48,893 nucleotides of DNA from Pseudomonadota bacterium (GTDB lineage: Bacteria > Pseudomonadota > Gammaproteobacteria > Burkholderiales > Burkholderiaceae_C): NCBI GenBank assembly GCA_029561195.1, contig JAKQJK010000120.1, forward strand, positions 1 through 48,893. The letters are read 5' to 3'. This document shows, piece by piece, positions 1-7,467 of the stretch. The notes beneath the pieces are model-generated. The model saw only the letters and a program-made list of their open reading frames with translations. It was not told where the DNA came from and did not search any database. The position numbers were made by a program, and so were the translations under genes. The first letter of the stretch is position 1; each line of letters opens with the position of its first letter.

Positions 1-57
1 GACAATGGCCAGGCGGCGTTCTTCAGCCTGCGTGGCGTTGATCAGCATCCGTTTCAT
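1..57 (-). CDS. rne: Ribonuclease E, N-terminal 19 codons (partial)
   Basis: The minus strand from 57 down to 1 reads MKRMLINATQAEERRLAIV, the usual start of RNase E, the endoribonuclease that scaffolds the RNA degradosome. The frame stays open to the window edge, so the rest of the gene lies outside. A purine-rich ribosome site (AAGGAAGAG) sits a few bases upstream of the ATG. The gene is divergent from rluC, the arrangement usual for rne/rluC in proteobacteria. The identification rests on 19 residues plus that context. Confidence 0.85.
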   Translation of the reverse strand, partial: MKRMLINATQAEERRLAIV

Positions 58-671
58 GGTTGCTCTTCCTTTTTCGTTATCGTCTCTCAAACCCAAAAAT
101 GGGCCAACGATGCCGAAGAGGACGCTGTGCGAACGTGGGGAATTGCCGGAGAGCTTGCGACGCTACCGGGCCGACTGAGATTATTCAGTCAACCGAGTGG
201 TCTGGGCGTAGGCGCGTGGATGGAGCGAGCAGGGGTCAAACAGGTGAGGGCTATCGGGTTGAAGGCCGCTGGCGCCCGTTGAGCAGCAAGTGGCGGCTGA
301 TTTGCGCGGGATGCAGGGCTCATCGCTGTGATGAAGCGCCGCAGGCACATAAAAATCAGACTGACCAGAGTTGTTGTCAAGGAGCTACCTGTTAAAGGAC
401 TTGTTCTCGGCTGGATCCGCATGCAGCCTTTGGTTTTGACCGGGGCTGCACGCTTGGTATTCCGTAAGTTGTATTCGCAAAACGTCGACTTGTCTGCCAT
501 GTCATACGCTCGCCGCGAGGTGCCTGGCACTCGTCGCCTGCGGGCAATGACCGGCATGGGCATCGACCTTCCAGCGCGGCTGTTTGTGGTTTGGGATTCG
601 GGTCTTTGGACCGGTTCCCGACTCGTGTGGACTAAACTCCAGACAAATCAACCACTTACAGCGCATCGCTA
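58..671. other. Long divergent non-coding region between rne and rluC
   Basis: No convincing gene is visible in these 614 bases. The open frames present on both strands overlap one another and resemble no protein I know. The stretch is the right place for the long 5' untranslated leader of rne, through which RNase E controls its own mRNA in E. coli (known for that species, inferred here). A candidate rne promoter is listed separately. I found no clear promoter for rluC. Confidence 0.6.
352..380 (-). promoter_or_regulatory. Candidate rne promoter
   Basis: On the minus strand a perfect TTGACA (380-375) is followed after 17 bases by GATTTT (357-352), a weak -10 match with 3 of 6 consensus bases. 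Transcription from here would give rne a leader of roughly 290 nt, consistent with the long autoregulatory leaders known for rne. Only the -35 element is strong. Confidence 0.3.
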
Positions 672-1832
672 GTGAAACACATTATAGGGCCAGCTTCGCG
701 CAAAACCACAGCTTCCGGCAAGCGGCCCGCTGCAGGTGTCAAACGGCCTCGGCCAGCCTTTGCCCAGCCAGTCTCCAGACCCGTGGAACCGCCAACGTCC
801 GCACCAGCGCTGGCGGTCCAGGCCACGTTTGTAACCGTCGATGAAGACTACGCTGGCCAGCGGCTGGACAACTTTTTGATACGGCAGCTCAAGGGCGTGC
901 CCAAAACCCATGTTTACCGCATCATCCGTAGCGGCGAGGTGCGGGTGAACAAGGGCCGGGCGGCAGCCGATACCCGGGTGGAAGTGGGTGATCTGGTGCG
1001 GGTGCCGCCAGTCCGGCTGTCTGAGCGAATGGCAGAAAAAGCCGAGGCGATGGCCGAAACGGTAGCCCAGAACCAGGCCCGTGGCGCGCCCGCAAGGGAG
1101 TTTCCGGTCTTGCTGGAAGACGAGCATCTACTGGCGATCGACAAACCCGCGGGTATTGCGGTGCACGGCGGCTCCGGGGTGAGTTTTGGGGTGATTGAGA
1201 CGTTGCGCATGGCGCGTCCGCAGGCGCGATTCCTGGAACTGGTGCACCGTCTGGACCGCGAAACCAGTGGCATTCTGCTGATTGCCAAGAAGCGCAGCGC
1301 CCTGAAACACCTGCAGGACCAGTTCCGGGAACGGGAAACCGGTAAAACCTATCTGGCGCTGGTAGTTGGCAACTGGCCCGCCAACAAGAAGGTGCTAGAT
1401 AAGCCGCTCCAAAAATACCTTCTTGCTGGTGCTGATGGCGCTACCGGGGAGGGTGAGCGCCGGGTCAAGGTCGTGGGTCGGGACGATCCGGACGGCATGA
1501 AATCGGTCACGCTGGTGAAAATTGCGGAAAAGCTGAATGGCTTTACCTTGCTGGAGGTCACGATCAAGACCGGGCGCACTCATCAAATCCGGGTGCACCT
1601 GGCAAGCGAAGGGTTTGCCATTGCCGGGGACGATAAATACGGGGACTTTGAGCTGAACAAGGCTTTGCACAAGCGGGGTCTGAAGCGCATGTTTTTGCAT
1701 GCCTGGCGCCTGACAGCAACCCACCCATCCACCTCCGGGGCGTTGTCGTTGACCGCGCCGCTACCGCCTGAACTGGAGAATTTTGTGCAATTGAATAAGA
1801 CTGCACCCACGAACAAGGTCCAATCCGCGTGA
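672..1832 (+). CDS. rluC: 23S rRNA pseudouridine synthase RluC
   Basis: Pseudouridine synthase of the RluA/RluC class, which isomerises specific uridines in 23S rRNA (positions 955, 2504 and 2580 in E. coli numbering for RluC). An S4 RNA-binding domain lies at about residues 62-115. The catalytic motif HRLDRETSG at about 192-200 contains the active-site Asp195. The first 50 residues are a basic, Ala/Pro-rich extension, and the start is a GTG without an obvious ribosome site, so the true start may lie further in. The gene is divergent from rne and overlaps the HAD gene by 4 bases (GTGA). RluC rather than RluD is favoured by the rne neighbour. Confidence 0.88.
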   Translation: MKHIIGPASRKTTASGKRPAAGVKRPRPAFAQPVSRPVEPPTSAPALAVQATFVTVDEDYAGQRLDNFLIRQLKGVPKTHVYRIIRSGEVRVNKGRAAADTRVEVGDLVRVPPVRLSERMAEKAEAMAETVAQNQARGAPAREFPVLLEDEHLLAIDKPAGIAVHGGSGVSFGVIETLRMARPQARFLELVHRLDRETSGILLIAKKRSALKHLQDQFRERETGKTYLALVVGNWPANKKVLDKPLQKYLLAGADGATGEGERRVKVVGRDDPDGMKSVTLVKIAEKLNGFTLLEVTIKTGRTHQIRVHLASEGFAIAGDDKYGDFELNKALHKRGLKRMFLHAWRLTATHPSTSGALSLTAPLPPELENFVQLNKTAPTNKVQSA

Positions 1833-2488
1833 AATCCAGACAATTTGACCTGATCGCCTTTGACTGGGACGGCACCCTGTTCGATTCCACAGCCATCATC
1901 ACGCGATGCATACAGATGGCCGTGCGCGATGTAGGGGGCACTGTGCCCAGCGACAAGGATGCATCGTATGTTATTGGCATGGCGCTGATGCAGGCGCTGG
2001 CCCATGCGGCGCCGGATGTGCCCAAAGACAAGTACCCGGAGCTGGGTGCACGCTATCGCCACCATTACATTGCACACCAGAACGACATCAGCCTGTTTGA
2101 TGGCGTGTTGCCGCTACTGGCAGAACTGAAAGCGCGCCACCACCTGCTTACTGTGGCCACGGGAAAGAGTCGCCATGGGCTGGACGAGGCCTTGCAGGCG
2201 GTCGAACTCAAGGGTGTCTTTGATGGCTCCCGCACCGCAGATGAGACGGCCGGCAAGCCTCATCCGCTGATGTTGCGGGAGCTCATGGCCGAGTTTGGAG
2301 TTGGCCCTGAACGCACTCTGATGATTGGTGACACGACGCACGACTTGCAAATGGCCTTAAACGCCGGTTGCGCCTGTGTGGGTGTGAGTTACGGCGCCCA
2401 CGAACCGGCAGCATTTGATGCCCTGCAGCCGCGTTTTGTGGCGCATTCGGTGCGCGAGTTGCACGACTGGCTGGTGGCGCATGGCTGA
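1829..2488 (+). CDS. HAD-superfamily phosphatase (phosphoglycolate phosphatase-like)
   Basis: A 219-residue HAD subfamily IA hydrolase. Motif I is FDWDGT at residues 11-16, giving nucleophile Asp12 and acid/base Asp14. A TGKS segment fits motif II, the Lys of GKPHP fits motif III, and GDTTHD fits motif IV. The size and alpha-helical cap resemble Gph, which removes 2-phosphoglycolate made during DNA repair or photorespiration, but the substrate cannot be read from sequence. It starts with GTG inside the rluC stop and overlaps the Rieske gene by 8 bases, so it is translationally coupled on both sides. Confidence 0.8.
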   Translation: MKSRQFDLIAFDWDGTLFDSTAIITRCIQMAVRDVGGTVPSDKDASYVIGMALMQALAHAAPDVPKDKYPELGARYRHHYIAHQNDISLFDGVLPLLAELKARHHLLTVATGKSRHGLDEALQAVELKGVFDGSRTADETAGKPHPLMLRELMAEFGVGPERTLMIGDTTHDLQMALNAGCACVGVSYGAHEPAAFDALQPRFVAHSVRELHDWLVAHG

Positions 2489-2849
2489 GGAACTGATTCC
2501 TTTGTGCAACGCGCCTGATTTGCTGGACAGTGGTGACGCAGTTCCATTTGACGTGATTTACCACGGTCAAACCTGCCGTGCATTTGCCGTTCGCCACGCA
2601 GGCAAGGCGCATGCCTACCTGAACCGTTGCTCCCATGTACCGATGGAAATGGATTACCAGCCCAACCGTTTTTTTGACAGCTCCGGGAACTGGCTGATTT
2701 GCGCCACCCACGGGGCGATGTACAGCCCTTCCACCGGTGCCTGCATCGGCGGGCCGTGTCGTGGCGGACTCGTCAAGATTGCCCTTTCCGAGTTTGACGG
2801 TGTCGTGCACTGGCATACTGCCCATAACCTGAAACCTATCGAGTTTTGA
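2481..2849 (+). CDS. Small Rieske [2Fe-2S] protein
   Basis: A 122-residue single-domain Rieske protein. The cluster ligands are visible as C50-x-H52 and C74-x2-H77; the 21-residue spacer between the two pairs is slightly long for the family. There is no signal peptide or membrane anchor, so it is probably a cytoplasmic ferredoxin-like electron carrier or an accessory domain. I chose the ATG at 2481 because upstream codons would push the frame deep into the HAD gene with non-family sequence. It lies between the HAD gene (8-base overlap) and sppA. Its partner is unknown. Confidence 0.8.
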   Translation: MAEELIPLCNAPDLLDSGDAVPFDVIYHGQTCRAFAVRHAGKAHAYLNRCSHVPMEMDYQPNRFFDSSGNWLICATHGAMYSPSTGACIGGPCRGGLVKIALSEFDGVVHWHTAHNLKPIEF

Positions 2850-2851
2850 AT

Positions 2852-3892
2852 ATGACCGATCCAATCCGCCCAGAAGACCAGAACATTGAGCCGAAATGGC
2901 CTGAATCCCGCTTTGAAAGTGCGCCGGCTGCTACGAAAAGCGGAGTTGGTGGTGCATCGGCCGAACAACCAGGCTGGGAGCGCACTGCGCTTGAGAAGCT
3001 CGCGTTTGCTGCGCTAGACGAGCAACGTGCTTCGCGTCGCTGGCGCACTTTTGTGCGGATGGCCTGGCTCGCCTTTTTCATTTTTGTAGCCTGGGCCGTC
3101 ATGGATCGAAGCGGACCCTCGGCCGATGTGTCCACTCCGCACACGGCGGTTGTGCAGATCAAGGGCGAAATTGCCTCTGGCGCGGAGGCCAGCGCCGAGT
3201 TTGTTGTGGCTGCTATGCGCAGCGCCTTTGAAGACAAAGGTGCACAGGCCGTGGTGCTGCTCATCAACTCGCCAGGCGGCAGCCCGGTGCAGGCGGGCAT
3301 CATCAACGACGAGATTCGCCGGTTGAAAGAGATCCACAAGAAGCCGGTATATGCAGTAGTGGAAGAATCCTGTGCGTCGGCAGCTTATTACATCGCTGTC
3401 GCGGCCGACAAAATTTTCGTGGACAAGGCCAGTATCGTGGGCTCTATTGGTGTACTCATGGATGGTTTTGGGTTCACGGGTTTGATGGACAAGCTCGGTG
3501 TTGAGCGCCGCCTGATGACGGCGGGCGCGAACAAGGGTTTTCTGGATCCCTTCAGCCCGCAAACCGAGACGCAGCGCGCATTCGCCCAGACCATGCTGGA
3601 CCAGATCCACAAGCAGTTCATTGAAGCAGTGAAAGCCGGGCGTGGCACGCGGTTGAAAGAAACGCCAGATACTTTCAGCGGTTTGTTCTGGAGCGGTCAG
3701 CAGTCCATCGAACTGGGTCTGGCAGATGAACTGGGTAACCTGGACTACGTGGCGCGTGAAGTGGTGAAGGCCGAGGAACTCGTGGACTACACCTTGCGCG
3801 ACAACGTGGCTGAGCGGCTCGTCAAACGCTTTGGAGCCGCTATCGGCGAGGGCAGTATTCGGGCAGCGAAAGCCGTCCCAGGCCTTCGCTGA
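2852..3892 (+). CDS. sppA: Signal peptide peptidase SppA-type serine protease (S49)
   Basis: A 346-residue membrane-anchored protease of family S49, which degrades cleaved signal peptides. One transmembrane segment lies at about residues 66-84 after a cytoplasmic N-terminus. The Ser/Lys dyad can be placed at Ser176 (ESCASAAYYIA) and Lys228 (GANKGFLDPF). The 52-residue spacing equals that of Ser147/Lys199 in Bacillus subtilis SppA, so this is the short single-repeat form rather than the 67-kDa E. coli form. The ATG at 2852 is preferred to a TTG two codons upstream. It ends the rluC operon and converges on the next gene with an 18-base gap. Confidence 0.87.
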   Translation: MTDPIRPEDQNIEPKWPESRFESAPAATKSGVGGASAEQPGWERTALEKLAFAALDEQRASRRWRTFVRMAWLAFFIFVAWAVMDRSGPSADVSTPHTAVVQIKGEIASGAEASAEFVVAAMRSAFEDKGAQAVVLLINSPGGSPVQAGIINDEIRRLKEIHKKPVYAVVEESCASAAYYIAVAADKIFVDKASIVGSIGVLMDGFGFTGLMDKLGVERRLMTAGANKGFLDPFSPQTETQRAFAQTMLDQIHKQFIEAVKAGRGTRLKETPDTFSGLFWSGQQSIELGLADELGNLDYVAREVVKAEELVDYTLRDNVAERLVKRFGAAIGEGSIRAAKAVPGLR

Positions 3893-3910
3893 TTCCGTCT
3901 CAGGGCCGGT

Positions 3911-5116
3911 TCAGCTGCCCACGCTACCGGCCTTTCGTTTGCGTGAGCCATCCTCAAGAATTTCATCGTCGGCTATCAGGCGGCCACTTTCATCCCACTG
4001 TTTGCGGGCGATGAGCCGCGTGCGGCCGCGTTCATCGGGGGCGCTCCAGGTGTCCTCGAAGGCCAGTTTGCCGTTGTCATGGAAGGCTTGCTGAGGGCCA
4101 GTGTAGTTGCGCTCGTATTCCCGTCCGCTGGCCATGAGCTGCTCCCGTCGGGTCATCACGCCAGCGTCATTAAAGCTTTCGCGCAGCAGACGTGCTTCAG
4201 CACCTGTGGCGCTCGTGATGGCCCGCTCCTTGATGGCGCCATTGAGATACCACCGGTCCAGCGCCACTTCGCGACCTTCCGTGTAGCGGCGGTATTCAAT
4301 GATCTGTCCGTTGGAGCCCCATAACTTCAAGGACTGTAACTTGCCCCGGGTTGAATTCAATACGCTGTCGTCGTCCTCAAACACCCGCTCTTCGCGCAGC
4401 ACGGCTTTGCTGGTTGAATTGCCCTGTGCGCTGTAGTTGCGGTGCACACGCCGCCCACCATCAAACAGTTGCTGGCTGGCCAGGCTGCCATCGGTCTGCC
4501 AATTGATGGCCTCCAGCAGACGGCCTTTGTCAAAAGTGCGCTGGCCTGACTTTTCGCCCTTGTTGCCGAATAAAACGGTGTCGGCTCGGCCCTCAAAACC
4601 ACACGGCTTGCGGTCCTCCGCCATCACACTGGTGGCAGGGCATTGCAGGCGATTGATCTGGCCCTGCTCGTTGTATTCCAGCGAAAACACCGTCTGGCGG
4701 TCCTGCACAAAACTCACGCGCTGGGGTTTGCCGCTCTGCGCAAAGGTGCGAACCACGCCGCGGGTTTCACCGTTTTCGGCCACTTCTTCCAGCTTCACCT
4801 GGCCATTGGGCCAGAACTCGCGCACCGGGCCCTGGCTGTTCCCACGTTCATTCACGCTGCGCTCACGGGTCAACTTGCCTTCGCGGTCAAAAAACCGTTC
4901 GACTCCCAGGTACTTGCCGTCGCGCAGTTCCTGTTCGCGTTGCAGGCGGCCCGTGTCCTCTTCCCGGCAGCGCAGCAGTCCGGTCAGGCCGGCGGTTTCT
5001 GCACCATTGTTGGAATTGACCGGTTTGCCGTTCATTTCACAACGAATAATGGCTTCAGCCCTCGTCGATATTGAAAGAGTAGCTATTAAAAACGCAGCGT
5101 ATACGAGTTGCATCAT
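3911..5116 (-). CDS. Exported protein with YwqK/MORN-like repeats
   Basis: A 401-residue protein with a signal peptide (about residues 1-22, cleavage after AEA) and many short repeats of the type G-x-x-x-x-F/W-x-x-N/D-G-x-x. Clear copies are GPVREFWPNGQVKLEE and GPQQAFHDNGKLAFED. These resemble MORN_2/YwqK repeats, in which successive beta-hairpins stack; YwqK is annotated as an antitoxin component in some databases, but nothing here shows a toxin partner. The function is unknown and the protein is likely periplasmic. Most of the signal peptide is encoded by a copy of the dispersed repeat (5051-5098). It lies 46 bases downstream of the RsmI-like gene and may be cotranscribed with maf. Confidence 0.65.
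   Translation of the reverse strand: MMQLVYAAFLIATLSISTRAEAIIRCEMNGKPVNSNNGAETAGLTGLLRCREEDTGRLQREQELRDGKYLGVERFFDREGKLTRERSVNERGNSQGPVREFWPNGQVKLEEVAENGETRGVVRTFAQSGKPQRVSFVQDRQTVFSLEYNEQGQINRLQCPATSVMAEDRKPCGFEGRADTVLFGNKGEKSGQRTFDKGRLLEAINWQTDGSLASQQLFDGGRRVHRNYSAQGNSTSKAVLREERVFEDDDSVLNSTRGKLQSLKLWGSNGQIIEYRRYTEGREVALDRWYLNGAIKERAITSATGAEARLLRESFNDAGVMTRREQLMASGREYERNYTGPQQAFHDNGKLAFEDTWSAPDERGRTRLIARKQWDESGRLIADDEILEDGSRKRKAGSVGS
5051..5098 (-). repeat. Dispersed 48-base element, copy inside a signal-peptide coding region
   Basis: The minus strand starts GCTGCG, has TTAATAGCTACT in the left third and ends ACGAGGGCTGAAGCC. It aligns without gaps with the copies at 9483, 14251, 21649, 24592, 36699 and 43129. 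It is translated in the common open frame as residues 7-22 of the YwqK-like protein. That covers the hydrophobic core and the AEA cleavage region. Confidence 0.7.
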
Positions 5117-5162
5117 GGCCAGGTTGTGAGGTTTTCCTAAGGGTTTTCAAGTTGAGGGCCGT

Positions 5163-5918
5163 CTATCGCCCAATACAAAACACGGCAGGGGTCTGGTTGT
5201 CCGGCCCGCCTGGCTTCTGTCGCCATTGCTTGGCCAACTCGCTACGTGTGTTTGCGCTGGACAGGGTCAGCCCGCTGCTCACCGACAGTCGGGTATTGGA
5301 CTGCAGCGTCTGTACCAGCGCCTGCAAGAGCGCGGCGTTGCGGTAGGGTGTTTCGATGAACAGTTGGGTCTGGCCGGTTTTCAGCGCAAGCGATTCCAGC
5401 TCGCGAATGCGTTGTGTTCGCTCTATAGCGTCCTGCGGCAGGTAGCCGACAAAGGCAAAGTTCTGCCCCCCCAGGCCGCTGGCCGCGAGCGCCAGCAGCA
5501 GCGATACTGGGCCGACCAGCGGAATCACCTCGATACCCAGATCATGCGCAGCCCGCACGACGGATGCTCCGGGGTCGGCCACGGCGGGCATACCCGCTTC
5601 GCTGAGCAGGCCCACGTCGTGGCCTTGCGTGGCGGCCGTTAGCAGGTGTTTGGCATCGAACGTGCCGCCGTGATCGCCTTTTTTATGCACCTCACGCGGC
5701 AGTTCCTGAATCTGTAGTGCCTGTAACGGGATGGATAGCGGGTGCTGCGCGTTGATGCGTTTCAGATAGGCGCGGGCGGTCTTGGCGTTCTCGCAGACCC
5801 AGTGTTCCAGCCGGGCGGCGATTTGCATCGTTCCGGAGGGGATCACATCAGTTATAGGGGTTTCGCTGGCGCAGCCAAAGTCCAGCGGGGCAGGTACCAG
5901 ATAGAGGCGACCCGTCAT
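5163..5918 (-). CDS. RsmI-like SAM-dependent methyltransferase (tetrapyrrole methylase fold)
   Basis: A 251-residue member of the tetrapyrrole methylase family and a divergent relative of RsmI, the 16S rRNA C1402 2'-O-methyltransferase. The N-terminal LYLVPAPL segment corresponds to the LYIVPTPIG start of RsmI. LLSEAGMPAVADPG corresponds to the VSDAG(T)P loop, and LVGPVSLLLALAASGL to the GP-SA-AL-SGL motif. The substrate of this shorter paralogue is uncertain. I chose the start at 5918 because its ATG overlaps the maf stop by 4 bases (ATGA); the frame also runs 12 codons further upstream into maf. Confidence 0.75.
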   Translation of the reverse strand: MTGRLYLVPAPLDFGCASETPITDVIPSGTMQIAARLEHWVCENAKTARAYLKRINAQHPLSIPLQALQIQELPREVHKKGDHGGTFDAKHLLTAATQGHDVGLLSEAGMPAVADPGASVVRAAHDLGIEVIPLVGPVSLLLALAASGLGGQNFAFVGYLPQDAIERTQRIRELESLALKTGQTQLFIETPYRNAALLQALVQTLQSNTRLSVSSGLTLSSANTRSELAKQWRQKPGGPDNQTPAVFCIGR

Positions 5919-6508
5919 AACAGCACCAGACCCGCTGCCCGCAGCATCCGGCAAGTGCGGATCAGAGGCAGTCCGACCAGCGCGGTCGGGTCGTCGTTGT
6001 CGATGGCTTCCAGAATGGCAATGCCCAGACCTTCACTTTTGGCGCTGCCAGCGCAGTCGTACGGCGTTTCGGCCAGCAGATAGGCCTCAATCTCAGCATC
6101 GCTCAGGTCGCGAAAAGTCACTTTTACCTGTGCCAGATCCATCTGCGCGAATTTGGCCTCCTGGCAAACCACGGCCACGGCAGTCTGGAAGATCACGGTT
6201 TTGCCACGCATTCGCCGTAGTTGGGCCACGGCGCGGTCATGCGTGTGTGGCTTGCCGAGTGGCACACCGTCCAGATCAGCCACCTGGTCCGAGCCAATCA
6301 CGATGCTGGAAGGGTGTCGGGCGGCGACGGCGCGGGCCTTGGCCATGGCCAGACGGCAGGCCAGCTGCTGCGGCGTTTCAGACGGGTGAGGTGTCTCGTC
6401 CACCTCGGGCGACACCACGTTGAACGGGATGCGCAGACGCGACAGCATCTCACGACGATAGATGGAGGTAGAGCCCAGAATGAGTTTTCGGTTGGCAGGT
6501 TGCGGCAT
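5915..6508 (-). CDS. maf: Maf-family nucleotide pyrophosphatase (YceF type)
   Basis: A 197-residue Maf protein. LILGSTSIYRREML near the N-terminus is the family signature (LxLxSxSxxRxxxL), and IGSDQVADLDG carries the conserved Asp/Gln of the active site. Maf proteins hydrolyse non-canonical or methylated nucleoside triphosphates. The YceF subgroup, which lies next to yceD-rpmF, acts on m7GTP, and that neighbourhood is present here. Its start is only 25 bases from the divergent yceD start. It is translationally coupled to the RsmI-like gene downstream. Confidence 0.88.
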   Translation of the reverse strand: MPQPANRKLILGSTSIYRREMLSRLRIPFNVVSPEVDETPHPSETPQQLACRLAMAKARAVAARHPSSIVIGSDQVADLDGVPLGKPHTHDRAVAQLRRMRGKTVIFQTAVAVVCQEAKFAQMDLAQVKVTFRDLSDAEIEAYLLAETPYDCAGSAKSEGLGIAILEAIDNDDPTALVGLPLIRTCRMLRAAGLVLL

Positions 6509-6533
6509 GGCGTGATTCTCTTACACTGCGTGC

Positions 6534-7094
6534 ATGAAACACGACAAGGAACCCGTCACGGCAGCCCGCCATCTGGATTTGAAGGCGCTTGCCCTGTCTG
6601 GCGGCGATGTTTCCGGGCATGAATCGCTATCGAAATTTGAGCGAATCATGCAGGAAACACGAGGGCTAGGTGGCGATTCAGTGGTCAACTGGTCGGCGCA
6701 CGGCGAGATGCGTCCGGGTGCCAGCGGCGAGGATCAGGTCTGGCTCAGTCTAACCGCCGGCGCCATCGTGCCACTGATTTGCCAGCGCTGCATGGGATCG
6801 GTGGACGTGGCTTTGTCTGTTGATCGGCAATTCCGCTTTGTTTCCGATGAAAAAACGGCCGAGGCCGAGGATGACGAGTCGGAAGAAGACGTGCTGGTGC
6901 TGGCCCGGGATTTCGACCTGCCGGCGCTTGTGGAAGACGAGCTACTGATGGAGTTGCCGTTGATTCCGCGCCACGAAACCTGTCCCCAGTCCGTCAAACT
7001 GGAGGCGCTGGACGCAGATTTTGACTCTGTGACCCCTGAAAAGCCCAATCCGTTTGCGGTTTTAGCCAAAATGCAGATCGGCAAACCAAGCTAA
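6534..7094 (+). CDS. yceD: YceD/DUF177 family protein (large-ribosomal-RNA accumulation protein)
   Basis: A 186-residue DUF177 protein. The ICQRCMG motif at about residues 81-87, a long acidic stretch after it (KTAEAEDDESEEDVLV), and a C-terminal part ending PFAVLAKMQIGKPS are typical of YceD. The family is almost always encoded just before rpmF and has been linked to 23S rRNA accumulation. No ribosome site is visible before the ATG. A TTGCGG/TACACT pair (6500-6527) would place transcription start almost at the ATG, so a leaderless message is conceivable but unproven. Confidence 0.85.
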   Translation: MKHDKEPVTAARHLDLKALALSGGDVSGHESLSKFERIMQETRGLGGDSVVNWSAHGEMRPGASGEDQVWLSLTAGAIVPLICQRCMGSVDVALSVDRQFRFVSDEKTAEAEDDESEEDVLVLARDFDLPALVEDELLMELPLIPRHETCPQSVKLEALDADFDSVTPEKPNPFAVLAKMQIGKPS

Positions 7095-7109
7095 ATCAAC
7101 CAGTTAGGC

Positions 7110-7115
7110 TATAAT
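7110..7115 (+). promoter_or_regulatory. Candidate rpmF promoter (-10 TATAAT)
   Basis: A perfect TATAAT lies in the 103-base yceD-rpmF gap, about 80 bases before the rpmF ATG. No good -35 hexamer stands at the expected distance. A short CGCG-hairpin (about 7126-7140) follows in what would be the leader. A separate rpmF promoter would be plausible for a ribosomal protein gene. Confidence 0.4.
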
Positions 7116-7197
7116 CTGAGGCTTCGCGCGATTTTTCGCGTATCCAACCAACCCCACGCATCGCCGGTTTTGGCGGTGCATAGACCAGGAGCGGATC

Positions 7198-7380
7198 ATG
7201 GCCGTCCAACAAAACAAAAAATCTCCTTCCAAGCGCGGTATGCACCGTTCGCACAATGCGCTGGTTGTTCCAGGCATCGCTGTGGAGCCAACCACTGGTG
7301 AAACTCACCTGCGTCATCACATCAGCCCGACCGGGTTTTACCGTGGTCGCAAGGTGCTGAAGACCAAGTCTGAAGCCTGA
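7198..7380 (+). CDS. rpmF: 50S ribosomal protein L32
   Basis: Sixty residues beginning [20 protein letters not shown], the typical start of L32 (bL32), and ending [10 protein letters not shown]. It is a structural protein of the large ribosomal subunit. The four zinc-binding cysteines of some L32 proteins are absent, so this is the zinc-free (C-) form. An AGGAG ribosome site precedes the ATG at good spacing. A strong terminator follows directly. Confidence 0.95.
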   Translation: MAVQQNKKSPSKRGMHRSHNALVVPGIAVEPTTGETHLRHHISPTGFYRGRKVLKTKSEA

Positions 7381-7399
7381 TCGAGCTATTCAAGCCTGG

Positions 7400-7440
7400 G
7401 CCCGAAGCTACTTTAGTTGTAGCGTCGGGCCTTTGTTTTG
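7400..7440 (+). terminator. Rho-independent terminator after rpmF
   Basis: GCCCGAAGCTAC pairs with GTAGCGTCGGGC across a 7-base loop (one A/G mismatch), followed by CTTTGTTTTG. It ends the yceD-rpmF transcript 20 bases after the rpmF stop and separates it from plsX. Confidence 0.8.
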
Positions 7441-7467
7441 ATGCGTCTGGTTCTTCAATAGATTCCC

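Noticed and set aside
60..563. Open frames on both strands in the rne leader region
   Set aside because: They overlap each other, have low-complexity Arg/Ala-rich products and no ribosome sites.
3893..3910. Possible terminator between convergent sppA and the YwqK-like gene
   Set aside because: The 18-base gap contains no stem-loop or T-tract.
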